From: Brugia malayi | Lineage: Eukaryota > Nematoda > Chromadorea > Rhabditida > Onchocercidae | DNA: 64,000 bases | Direction of reading: 5' to 3' | NCBI RefSeq assembly: GCF_000002995.4 | Contig: NW_025062479.1 | Coordinates: 6,689,221-6,753,220 of the forward strand | In this document: piece after piece, positions 13,743-25,600 of the stretch | How the letters are laid out: each line of letters starts with the position of its first letter | Position numbering within the stretch: the first letter of the stretch is position 1 | Position numbers and translations under genes: made by a program | Notes under the pieces: generated by a model | What the model was told of the DNA's origin: nothing | Databases searched by the model: none | The model's input: the letters and a program-made list of their open reading frames with translations, nothing else

Positions 13743-16595
13743 GAGTGTGGTTGCTTTCCTTATGAACACTGTTCATGCTCATCAGAACCATATTGTCTCT
13801 GATTTTGTTAAAGCATTGCCGGTAGCTTGTGCTTGTCGTCTCTTTCATCTGATGTCTTTATGTAAAGGTAGTTAGGCTCGCAAGTTATATTCACTGTTGC
13901 AGGTCGCTCTGATTAGACTGAAATCTATTATAATGGGACTGCTGTAGTTGTGAGTCAGTCGAACATCTTCACATAACTAAATTGAAGGTTTAAACATTTT
14001 TATAGCATTGAGATAAGCAGTCACTTACTTATTTCTGCAGGGTTTCGCTGCAAATAATGCACTGCATATTGTCGTTTGCTTGCTAAATCAAATATCTTGT
14101 CAAGTGCGCTTTGTTTATGAAACTTTTTTCTATCGCAGTTCATGATTGCTTTGTTTATAATTGCTTATCACTACATTGTCATGATCACTGTTGGGCATTG
14201 CGATGTATGCTTTGTTCTAGAACCACTTAATCTAGGAAGTGAATATTTGTTGCTGGTATGATCAATGAATTGAAAAATAATATGGTGATTCGAGAAAGAA
14301 ATTTAATGGTATTACAATTGCCATTAACATAATCCTTTTAAGGAGCGTTTTCTCGGTAATAGTTGCCCAGCTCATATTGTTTATTGTTCATTCTGTCTGG
14401 TCATTTTATAACTTTTGGATTATGTGGATTTCTTAATGAATACGCTGCCGAAGGATGGGTGCCTGTGAATATGTTAGTTTTCGTGACAGCATACTTGTGT
14501 AAGTGTAGATTGTATCCAGTAGAGTTTTTGTTTTCCCAAGGAATTAGGGTGTAGTCACTCTAGTGGCATTAATGTGCGGAACTATAAATTTCTCGCATTT
14601 ACTGTTATCCTGTGGAAGACAGAAGTTAGACAAGTTACTTGATGAATTCAGTTGTAGTATTTGAGAATTAGCTGAGAGTATTGTACCTGGAACATTTGAA
14701 GAGAAAAAGTTTTATGGAGTTCAGGGAGTATCTTATTTGTACTTCGCGCACAGATGTATTCGAAGCTGATATATAGTTGATGGTTTCATTATCCGGTTTT
14801 CTTTGTCGTGGAATCCTAAACTTTAACTTTATTTATAGCATATTTATGCAGCAAATAGAATATTTTACTTTTGCGAATATGCTTGAGGGTTTTGGTGATG
14901 ATTCGTGTTTTGGTTTGTTTTCATTTTCATTGGCGATAACCTATTGCGTTTTTAATTCTTTGCAGCTATCAACAAAGATTATGGCCCAACTGTAGATAAT
15001 GATATTTGAAGTTGTACAGTATAAACTTTTTGTGCGTTATATGTAAAGTAAGTGCATTTTGTGGAGTTTGTATAATATGTTTATTTATCCTCAGGTTTTT
15101 CTGAATAATGTTGCCACATTTTGGGATGAACTTTTTAGATTAATTGGATTCCTTATTTCCGCTTAAAGTAGTGAAGGTGTTACGCCTCGCTTAACATTTC
15201 AGTGTTCCTAATATATGCCCATAGATGTTGGAAGTCTTTTTCCACTTTTCTCATATAGAAGTCCAAAAGGCTGAATATGCAGAACTATAAATTTCTTCTT
15301 ACATTTAATGTTAATGGACAAATAAAGCCTCATAAACTTTTTTTTTCTCCCATTTTTTCTGTATGAAGAGATTCAGCAGAGGTATTTTTAAGATCATAGT
15401 TTTGCCAGAATATGTAGGCACCATTTCTTATGATGATACCCAGAAATATGGGGTATGGGGAAGATGGTTTACACTGCCACTGACTTCATTTTCACTCTGC
15501 TTCGCTAAGTAATGTCATTGCAGCTGGTTTAGCAGTGATGACCTCGTTGATTTCGCATATATTTGAGATTATTTTAATCTTGTGTGTTTACGCATTTTTT
15601 TACAAAGAATAAAAGTATGCGAGATATACTGCTGTCCTTCCTTGTCTTATCTGTCTCTTTTCGTTCTTTATCCAGAAGCACATAAGCGATCTCATCGGAG
15701 TTCACGGATGAGATTGATGTCTTTGTTTTGTACATAACTAAGTGCACTTAAGGCTGAGGATTTTACATTAGTCTCTTAACACATGCTGATAGTCAATATG
15801 TTGCTTTCACCATAAAATATGTATATCAGTAACTGATGTGGTCCAATAGATACTGTTATTAAATCATATGCTTTTTTCAGACTGAAGTATGTGCTATGTT
15901 TAAGCATATGAAAAAGACGTGAATTCGTCAAGTTTTCGGAAATATTCCAGCCTTCTTGTGCGACCTGTTATAATTAATAAAGTAGCAACTGAGCTCAATT
16001 TAGGCTAGTACAAGTAGTGTGATGGTCGGCAGATTGCGTTACTGCGTGTTTTACACAGTGAGAACAACATTTTGTTTACTGTGCAGGACTTTGACATCAA
16101 GATACGTGAGAAAACTACATAGGCGGCGTGCGGTAGAAGGAAAAAAAAAACCAAGATCTATATCATAAGAACATTACAGTTTCATCTTGGGTTTTTTAGG
16201 AACTGGTGGCAAGGAAGTAGCGCTGCTCTTTGCAGATATACGAAAGATATAACAGATATAGGAAAAAAAAAATAGGAAAGATATATATATATATATTGCA
16301 GACTATTTGGATAGTAATTCTGCTCACTTTAAAATTAATCTTCTGCTGATCGAAATATAAGTCTTTAATTCCAACCACTGCAGCATGTTTGGGTATGAGA
16401 TACTTTCTTCTTCACACCGTCCTTTAGGAAGACCTCTGAACTATGTCATGTGCTACCTTGAGCTTTAGGGTGTTCGCATAGAAGTCGTGATGGTTTAACT
16501 ATAACATATAGTTTCATACATTACAGCGACATTTGTTGACATGGTGCCGAGAGACAACACCTTTTCTCAGTAAATTTTAATGATAACTTTTTTCA
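13743..16595. other. Intergenic, no gene seen
   Basis: AT-rich spacer between the sirtuin and PDZD8 genes. I found no exon with a recognisable domain. It contains the imperfect inverted repeat at 16145-16197 and a short (TA)n run near 16284. Confidence 0.6.
16145..16197. repeat. Imperfect inverted repeat (hairpin)
   Basis: Left arm 16145-16157 (A-run then CCAAGAT) pairs with right arm 16184-16197 (ATCTTGGG then a T-run) around a loop of about 26 bases. It lies some 400 bases upstream of the PDZD8 acceptor. No function is implied. Confidence 0.5.
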
Positions 16596-16665
16596 GCTAC
16601 TGCTAGAGAAATAGCTGAAGAAATTGAGTGAATATTATATGGTGGCGATACTGTCATTAATGTAA
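16585..16665 (+). promoter_or_regulatory. Acceptor before the PDZD8 start (possible SL trans-splice site)
   Basis: A strong TTTTTTCAG acceptor ends at 16596, about 70 bases before the chosen ATG at 16666, with no coding exon recognisable upstream. It is either a trans-splice site or the end of a 5' UTR intron. Confidence 0.4.
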
Positions 16666-19600
16666 ATGCTAGGATTCTTATGGGGCGTCTTTTTTGGCGC
16701 AGTTTTAATGCTTTTTGTCATTTATGTATTGCTATTCAATCCTTTCGGTGAAATCTCTTCACACGCCATAATAATTGACCGATTTTAGCCACTTCGCCTT
16801 CCTGAGGTAATTTTTTCCAGCTCTAAAGGGGAGTAGAATAGTGTACATTGCTTTCTTTATTTAAGAATGTGTCTTTCAGGAATTGAGACATTTCCTGAAG
16901 GAAGGGAATGATGAAAGCCGAGTTTCTGAGTGGGAATCATGCTTCAATCTGAGTCTTATTCTTCATTTTCTATTCCAAGAACACAGGGATACTCGTCGAT
17001 TACGAAGGTATTTTAGTTTCGACTTCAATTCAAAGTTTAATTATATTCCTTATAGATGCAGTTAACTGTCACGTGTTTTAATATCTTACAGGTGGATCCA
17101 CAGAAAGCTTCAGTTGGAGCTTAATGATCTAACCACTCGAAATACTGCTGGTCGTCTCATACAGGTCTATTTCAATTCTGCAAATGATTTATAGAATAGT
17201 ACAAGTACATTAGATTTATCTCTGGATCTTGCTATTAATCCTTTCTCGCAGCTCTAGGAGGTGTGCCATCTATCACAATATCATCAGTTCCACTGCAGTT
17301 CTGACCACTCCGTAGTAAAAAAAATCACCTTCAATCAAAGACTTCCTAATTTCCAAGTGAATGAAATTTGCGAGAAGTATGAAGTTTTTGCAGTGCTATA
17401 TATATTGGTGGAGAATGGTGAAATAGCTGTTCTAAAATGCAGACTAGATAAAGTTTTCGATCCATTGATGCAACTTACAATCTTTGGAAAGCATTTTTTT
17501 TTCTCCTCTTTAAAACATTTCTGTTTTAGGATATTCGTATTAGGGAGCTATCGATTGGCTGCAGATCCCCAGTGATTAAATCAATACGTGTGGAAGGCTA
17601 TGAACTGTCGCAAGATGAGTATTTTCACTTCATTGTTAAATTTTATGTCTCATATTCCGAGAAGCAATTAAATGCAAAATAAGCTGACGTTTGCTAGATA
17701 CGAGTTACTATTATATATATATATTGAGTTCGGTTAGTCTTTTGTCAGTTCTAAAATTACACTTTTCGAGTTTAAGATATATGTGAGAAATAGAAAAAAG
17801 CGAAACAGAAATATATTAGGAAATGTTTCTTTTCCAGACATTAAAATTGCTTGCTGATATAGATTATAGCGGGGGTTTTCAAAGTTCTGTTGATATTAGT
17901 ATGCTGTTTGGCCGATTTGCGCAACTGTCAATCAAGGTTTTCATTTCATTTTCTGGTTATCAAGAAATGTTTCGAAGTAACTTTGGACCATCATTGTATA
18001 TCCATGTAATTTTTTATTTATTAATTCATTTAGCTCACTCGTCTTTCTGGAAAAATCAGGTTGAAACTAACTCGTGAGCCTTTTACTCATTGGGTCTTTG
18101 CATTTGTTGATATGCCAACGCTGGAATTCCAAGTGAGATCTGTGATACAGTTCTTTAGTTTTTTATTTTTTCATTTCGTAGTGGTATTTTGCGTTTCGTT
18201 TTTTTTTTTTTTTTTTTTTTTTTTTCATATGTGATAGTGATAATGCACAAAATTGTAAGAGAATTGCGAATTGACAATTCGTTAAATCGGAAATGCAGAG
18301 TGCTGTTTTTCAGATTGACTCACAGTGGCAAGGCAAGCAAGTAAAACATCTCATACCTTTCATCACACAGAAATTTAGACGTATGATTCAACGCAAGCAT
18401 GTTTGGCCGAACTACAAGATTCGATATCGTCCTCTATTTCCTAATCCCTTATATCAGCCTTCTCCATCTACAGGTAACTTATATAGGCGATGTCCAAATG
18501 TTTTACAGTCAGAAATGCTATCATGGCGATGAATAACGATTAGACAATCTTCAGAACCTACAGGCAGAAGATTGTTAAGATAACACTGAGCGGTTTAGAC
18601 CGATATATTCAGTTAAATTATGTGCCTGTACAGTAGAGTTTTAAAAAAAAAAAATTAACGGAGTTAAATGAACTTGTGCAAAAAGCATCATAAAATATTT
18701 GTATGTATTGCCATTGTTTTCTTAATAGCAATATTGTAGCAGCTATTTATTTATACTGTGTATTTTTTTTTTTTCGATCTATATTTTTTTTAGAGAAATG
18801 ATCTGTTTTCAGATTCTTTTGAATATATTAAAACATCGGGTTTGTTGGAAGTTACGGTTTTACGATGTACAAGACTGAACACCGCTTTAGTCAATAACGG
18901 AAATTCAGAGGTTTTCTGTGTTGTATCTATAGGTAAATTGACTTCATTCTTGATTTTGCGTTATTTGTCTTTAGATAAAATACGATGTAAATAATTTAAT
19001 TTAAAAAAGAAACAGTGCAAACTTTTCATAATTAGTTATAATTAGGGATGTGGAACTGTTTCTGTATTCTTGTTTGCTGATCCAAGAAAATAAAATATGC
19101 CAAAAATTTGGAAAATAACTTAAATCTGATATATACTTATTAAACAGATCATCGACCGCTAATGGAAATTGCAAGCAAAAGTTCAACGCGATGCATTACC
19201 GTATTATTAAATTTTAATCGGCACGGTACCAGTGAGTCGATTGGGTTGACATTTTCGAAAGTAAATTCATTCTAAAAGGTTTCGCTTTATGCTTTTTTTC
19301 CCTAGTTGTGAGTAGGAGGAAATCCTAATGATAAGGTGTTAGATTCATAAGTGATATTATTATTAGAGTACTTGTTATTTACTTTTTATATGTTTGTTCA
19401 GGTAATTATTTCTTTTTTTTTCGGTTTAACTTCTGATCTGTATTATTTTCCATTTTGCCGACTATTTTTTGAACAGAAAATCAGTATTTGGACATATAGA
19501 TGTTGTTATGAACAGGGAAAAGGAAAAGGAATTTTTTTCTTCGTATTGTGGTCGAGATTTTGAAATACTAGAAGCAATATATGTATGGTGGAAATTTAGA

Positions 19601-22600
19601 ATTTTTCGGCTACTTGTTAGTGTTCATCGAGTTTTGTTAATGTTATTGTTGATGAATACAACATGTTGGACAGAGATTCGCATAAGCTTTAACTTGATAG
19701 ATTGCTGCAAGCACATATTTGTATACATAAGGAAGTATACTCAAAGAAATTGGAGTCATTTGTGGGCAGATTGATTTCAGTGGTAATAGTTTCCGTGTAG
19801 TGCTTTTTTTTTTCCTGAATAGTGTTTAGTCAGCTTTACAATAATTTTTAAAAAGAAAGTTAGTAACTTTATATTCTTCGTATTTTACTTTTGAAAATCA
19901 TATTGAATATCGTTCCGATTTTACGTTCTGATTCTGTTCAGGAAATTTATGGAGAGTATTTTCGCAAAATTATTGTTGAGCTTCCTAAATTTTCTTTTAG
20001 AATTCAGCCTTTATTAGTGAATGATGTTTACAAATATTTTCAATGCTCGATACATCTTGAGAGCTAGAGTGATTTTGGTTCTGAAAATCTTGGAGACTTC
20101 GAATAATTCCGTATTCAATCTAATACTTTCTGCATAGTTTATTCCTCCACTCGTTTTTGTTATCACCAATTCTGAACAGTTTTTTTTTTTTTTTTTTTTT
20201 AGCTCATTTCCAACACCGGAGTCAGATCCGTACAAGTTTCAACTATGGAAAGCTTTTCCTCTGCTGAAAGATGTGGTTTTAAAGCAGGTACAGGCATTAT
20301 TTTTTTTTTTTTTTTTTCACAAAATCATTTTATTTCATTTCTTATGATGTAGAATGTGTTAATTTAAGGTGATGTTGTCCTTGCTGTAAATAACGTTCCA
20401 GTTATGAGTGAACGTCAGCTGAACAAACTACTTTCCGGTACTTTCAGTGAATTGAATGTCTTAGTTGATCGAATGATTTGTGAAAAGTACAGCAATATTG
20501 ACGGTTAGTTTTTTCCTTTTACGATAGCTCTGTTATTAAGAATAATAACAGAATATAACATTATGACATTTTTTTCATAAGATCTTTTTATTTTGCCTTT
20601 AAGTTCCGTGTTTTGTTGTATTTCTTAATCCTGAAAAATCTTTTTTTTCTCAAATACTTTACCAAAGAATAAGAAAAGTAATAAGGAAGCGGTCAGAAAG
20701 TTTCCCAGTCATTAAATTAATTTTTGTTTATGAATCTACTCATTTTATTTTGTATTCTTAATTTTTTTGACTGACTCTTAGGAAACTGTTCTCTGTTATT
20801 TTGAAGCTAGCGGAAATTGACAATTGAAGTTTCTTTTCCACATTTTCGTTCATGAAGAATTTGATTTCTAATTTTTAGAAGGTACTTCTCTTGGCGATTT
20901 CGATGATATCGTTGTCCCTCAGGTCTCTGAAAATGTAAAGCATAAAAGTGGGCAAACGAAAGTGTTGGAGAAAGGTATTTGTTCAGACATTATTTGTTCA
21001 GACATTTCTTGCCTCATTGTTTTCAGACGTTTTGTAATGCAGCTTAATATTGAAAATTTCCTGACACAAATCGCTTTTAGGTAATCACCAGCGTAATCGG
21101 ATTTCAACAGCAGTTAATTCGAATGTAACTTCAAATAACTTTACGGCAAACGTTTTGAAATACAAAAGAAAGCTCCATTTATGCGCAGATGGCAATTTTA
21201 TTGATTTTTCGAAAATGTTGGAACATTCTGGTCTGATGAAATTTGCACAGTCTGAAACTGAGCATGATTGTAATCTGAGGGAACATGGCCGTATTAGGCG
21301 CGCAAGGTAAGTTCACAAAACTCTTACTTTGCAGCAATAGGAAACTGCAGTTTTTCCATGTGGATTGTACTGTGAATGTAAACTTTTAATTTAACTTGAA
21401 ATTATATTGGAGTTTTAGAGTATTCGTAATTTGTTCTATTAATTTATGATGCTTGAAGGTCTGAAGCTGAAATAACAGAAGGTGTTTGTTTGAACAGCGA
21501 AAGGCTGAGGCCGTTATTCACCTCTAGTCTTGAAAATTTGTCTTGCTATACATATAAGGTACGGAATTCTTTCGAGAGAAAATGATAAGTCTATAAAAAG
21601 TTTTTCAGAAGTTGATTTTACTCATAATTTATATCACTAAAAGTGGAGGATCTAGTTGAAGGGCCAACAGCAGGGAATGAATTCACTGTAATGATCAGCG
21701 TTGTGCAAAATAATGTATGAAGATAATATATTTCTTATTCCTTTTATTGGATTCTGCTTAGTTATATCAGGAAACTAAAAGAACGCTAACGAATATGGCT
21801 GAAGATTGTGTTATGTTACATGCAGTAAGTACAAAGAAAGATAGCAGCATTGGCATTTTCAATGCTGATGTTTGTGAAAATCGTACAAAAGATTTTCTGC
21901 GAGGTTCTCGAAGATAACGATTTCAGGTAATAGTTAATTATGGCTTCTTGGAAAATATCTAGTTAATAGTCAATTCATGTTACTTATGGAGTTTAAGGCT
22001 CGAGCAGCAGAGATGGCGGCAGCAGGAAAAGCTAGAATGTCCGACCTTTGGTACCGGCATAAGGATGCTGGTTCTGGTGCTGAAGTTGGGGTGGATGCGC
22101 TATCACAGCATGATATTGACGTGGTAAATTGCTTAATTTCAATTACATGTGTTTTGTTAGTGAACAAGCCTTTTCTGTAATTTGAGTAAAACATAATAAT
22201 GGCTGTGATATCCATTGGATATTGTAAATTTATGCAAAATATTTATTTCGAAATATTTAACCAAATTGGGGATACACCTATTTGGTTAGATTACTGTCAG
22301 ATTGCAACTTAAATATCCTATTGTGATAAGTTCTACAAAATGGTGTCGTATGACCGATATACAATATGTGGGAAGGTGATTGCACTCTTTTCCGACGTTC
22401 ACGCAGTTCTTAACCTATATTTTATATATTAAGAAACAGTTACGGGAATGATCTTTATAAATGACTATTTTTTTTCTCAGGTGCTTCCACGTACTTCATT
22501 TCCTGCGTCAGCCTTAGGGAGCAAAAAAAGAAATCCTTTATGCAAGACAAAAAGGTAAGTAGATTCGAATATTCTTTTTCATATAACTTTTATAGTTTAG

Positions 22601-25600
22601 CTCAGAATTCATCCATCATATTCCAGATCAATTCCCACGCAAAGTGATGGACATGATTTGTGGAATGTTCCTCCAAAAACACTAGTCACAAAGTCACTTG
22701 CGATGAGCGAAGTTCGTTTTTAGTTGAGAATTCATTTTATTAATGTTGCTGTAGCTCTTCCATCTTTTAGAGCTGATAGGACTACATATTGTATATGTCA
22801 TGCTTGAACCTGTACTGTTTGCGGGCTAAGTTATTTTTAATGATGAATATGGCGTAATTACTTGAAACTTGTAGTATATATGTTTCATCTTACTTTGGCT
22901 GTTTCTATCTATTATTTTTATACCGTAATGCAAGTCGAATTATGTAGGAAAATTCGACTTCTGTCTAGATCTTTTACGCCATTTTGAAGCGAGGTAGTTG
23001 TTCATTTTTGACATGGGCTGCTCAGTTGCTCAATGGAGCGCTTTTGTAGATATTAAGCGATGGTTCATTTTTTGGATATATGTATTCATTTTATATGAAG
23101 GATTACTCTTTAGTCTGTCATATCATTACTTTCTATCTACTCGCAAATTAAACTGCTAATGCTAATGGTTTCGTGTTTATTTCTTCATATTTTTGTGAAG
23201 AATGTAGGTCCTTTAAGTTATAGGATGTCTTTAGTTTAAAACTCTGGGAGATGATTTGGATAGTGAGTAGTGAATAGTAGCTCTACTATTGAATGAACTT
23301 CAAAAAATTGTGAAATGCTTGTCACAAAGAGAAGTCGAGCAAGGTGGGAATGATTGCGTATTTAGCAACAATCATATTCTGTTGATGTATATTTATTCCT
23401 AGAATCTCCAATCTCTTATAAAAATGTCACATGGTAATAGCGAAAATAAAGCCGTTTAAACTGCTGGCCAATGAGAGTTAAGCATGGTTTAGTTATATGG
23501 CTTTCCGACTTGTACTAATAGTAGCTGTGCGTTACTTCTAATAATAGAACAGCTTTACTGATTTTACTGATGCAAGTTTAAGTAATGTTATTTCTTTTTC
23601 AGGATGTTCTTTGGGATCAGTCGCTGCATTTTGATCTCAGTGAAGATACTTGCAAATATTTGAACCTAATTGTGCGAGCGAGGCCACTGACTGTTAAAGC
23701 AGCGGATGGCACCACTTCACAGGACAGTTCACAGGACAGTCAAATTACAAGGGATGATTCTCAAATGCTGGAATATGTTCGTTTTTTTGACTGGGATTGA
23801 AAAACCACTAAAAGGTCCCCGAGAATTTTCAATTAACATGTATACAATTGCAGATAAGTATTTACCTCCCGCAGGTGCTAGACGATTGTCAGCTCACTTT
23901 GTCCAACTGTTATCAAGAACTGTTCACATTGCGACCGCCATTTTGGAGTGCATCAAGGTGAGTTTAACTAACTTAGTCCTGAGGAGGAAAATTGACGCTG
24001 AAGTCAATTTCTGCTCTGAATTTTTATTTTTTTAAGGCGGTTATTAACACGAAAAGCGGTTGAAGAGAGTCGGCGAGCTGGTTTTGATGAACGTCTTTGT
24101 TATGGAGATATTGTTCTAGGCTTTCGTTATTTCCCCTCAGGTCTTCCAAAGGATTCTGAGAACAGATCAAGGTTTTTTTCTATTGCTTTTGATTCTTTTC
24201 AAGAAGATTTATATCTTTATTAAGCAGAAGGAATTTTAAAACTGCTTTCACTAATAGAACCTCTAATTTTGTTTGTGTTTCTAAGTTACTGCCAAAAAAT
24301 TTAGTTCGAAATCTTTTTCAAATGACACTATCCGCAGATATTTGACAGGTTTATGAAATTATATTCACTTTTATAACTTGTTATGAATGTTTAAATTTTT
24401 AGTGTAGAAAACGCTGAATACATAAAAAATGTCACAGAAATCAGCAGAGCGAGTTCTGAAAGATCATTGAAAACCAAGCATAATTTCGAAACTATATTGC
24501 TGAGAGGTTTCTTTCATAAGTTTTTTTTGCAAAAAGTTTCTTTTGTATTTCACTTCCATTTATTTCTCGGAGATACAACTATTTGTACAGTTTGTCGAGG
24601 AAAAGTTTGGCTAAAAATGGCTTCGCGCTGTACAAGCTGTTTGTTGGTATGTCATAACAAATGCTTACCTAAGATTGAGACTTCCTGTTCCTATCGACAT
24701 CCGATCAACGACTCTACATTTGAGGTTAGCATTTTATTCGATCATAGTTCTAATGAATTCAAAATACATCTTAATTATATGCCTGTCAAGAAAATAAATA
24801 GCATCAAGTGAATACTGCTGTCTATAGGATGTAACTGGATGTTAATATCGTGGTCGAAATCAAATTCGTTTTCCTGTGCACAGTAAATTGCTCATAATCC
24901 ATTTTTGATACGGATTATTCGTATTTGTTAACGCATATAGGTAAAGGGTTAGCCAAGCAAACAGAATAGTTGGTAAGCGGTTTGGTCAAAAAGAAGCGTA
25001 TCGATGACAAGAAATAGTTGAAAATGTATATAAGGAGTTGTACTCCATATCCAAGGAGAAATAGTCAATCTGTTTGTTTGTTCCGATCTCCCAGCAACAT
25101 CCATTAGCGATACATTGGATAAGAAGAGATCGTCGAAGAAAGGAGCTTATGAGAGGGTAGGATTAGGTTTTCAACAACAGAACGAGGAGCTACAACTCAA
25201 CAAGCAATTGGATTAGCCAGGAAGACTGGGTATGCTTGACAGCGGAACGAACCACTTTATATTCGCTGGACAAAAGTATTCACTTCGAATGCTGACACTT
25301 TTTTTAATATTTTTGTTTTGCATTGGATTATTTGATTATTTTCGGTTTTGAACGAGTTGAATATAGACCCCCCTAATTAATTAATTTCGGTTGAGCCGTA
25401 ACTTGAAAAATTTTTAGTACGTGCTTTTATTGAAAAGTGTTTGTTTGATAGGATCTGAGGAACTACTATCTTGGCGACGTCGCATTGCAGTTAAAGTATC
25501 TGAAAGGCTTAATTCTACATGGAAAAGTGTCGGACGTAGGAGAGCGTCTTTCCATTTATTAAAAGAAAATAAAGGAATGATTGGTTAGTGATTTTACTCA

